The notes beneath the pieces were generated by a model that saw only the letters and a list, made by a program, of their open reading frames with translations, was not told the DNA's origin and did no database searches. The translations under genes and the position numbers were made by a program. From an uncultured Collinsella sp. (GTDB lineage: Bacteria > Actinomycetota > Coriobacteriia > Coriobacteriales > Coriobacteriaceae): a stretch of DNA of 5,361 nucleotides. The stretch is from positions 1-5,361 of the forward strand of contig CALGZX010000061.1 in NCBI GenBank assembly GCA_937934165.1, read 5' to 3'. The first letter of the stretch is position 1. Each line of letters starts with the position of its first letter. Below are positions 5,287-5,361 of this stretch, in pieces.

Positions 5287-5348
5287 GTTTGTCTCGATCT
5301 GTAACATCTAGGGTCGATTTTGCCGAGTTACTGTTACAGATCGAGATT
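5287..5348. repeat. Palindromic repeat element, copy B
   Basis: Left arm TCTCGATCTGTAACA (5292-5306) and right arm TGTTACAGATCGAGA (5332-5346) are perfect 15-bp inverted copies with a 25-nt loop (5307-5331), the same geometry as copy A. The flanks GTTTG (5287-5291) and TT (5347-5348) repeat those of copy A in direct orientation, while the loop aligns best with copy A's loop when reversed (TCTAG next to the left arm here, CTAGA next to the right arm there). The 19 nt between the copies hold the palindrome CGATATCG (5276-5283). Confidence 0.78.
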
Positions 5349-5361
5349 GTCTTCTCAGCGG

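Noticed and set aside
5206..5348. CRISPR array
   Set aside because: There are only two palindromic units with related loops and inverted arms; no direct repeats with unrelated spacers and no cas genes.

Overview
The window looks like an ordinary chromosomal stretch from a GC-rich gut actinobacterium. The class Coriobacteriia, and a Collinsella-like genome in particular, is the best guess. This rests on GC-rich third positions, AAAGGA-type ribosome binding sites, short intergenic gaps with GC-rich intrinsic terminators, and the gene families present. The assignment is an inference; there is no rRNA or other marker to confirm it.

Left part, minus strand (1-1780): a two-gene phosphate uptake unit. 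A PiT-type inorganic phosphate transporter is followed, after a 67-nt gap, by its usual partner, a DUF47/PhoU-like accessory protein that runs off the left edge. The transporter leader holds a consensus Shine-Dalgarno placed not at the transporter start but in front of a three-codon open frame.

Middle and right part, plus strand (2031-5154): four genes pointing away from the phosphate unit. They are a 112-residue protein of unknown function with a promoter so close to its ATG that the message may be leaderless; a Bax inhibitor-1/YccA-family membrane protein; a TIGR02452/DUF2263 microbial-type poly(ADP-ribose) glycohydrolase-like protein with an acidic insert and an altered catalytic motif; and an SGNH/GDSL esterase. 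Clear intrinsic terminators follow the second and third of these. A 12-bp perfect inverted repeat surrounds the gap between the first two. These genes appear to be individually controlled neighbours rather than a single pathway.

Right end (5155-5361): no gene. It holds a 44-nt near-palindrome just after the esterase stop, then two imperfect copies of a palindromic element built on TGTTACAGATYGAGA, each with 15-nt arms and a 25-nt loop. This is the most unusual DNA structure in the window. The most unusual protein observation is the Glu-to-Ala change at the expected catalytic position of the glycohydrolase. I see no defence system, prophage, transposase, tRNA or CRISPR array.
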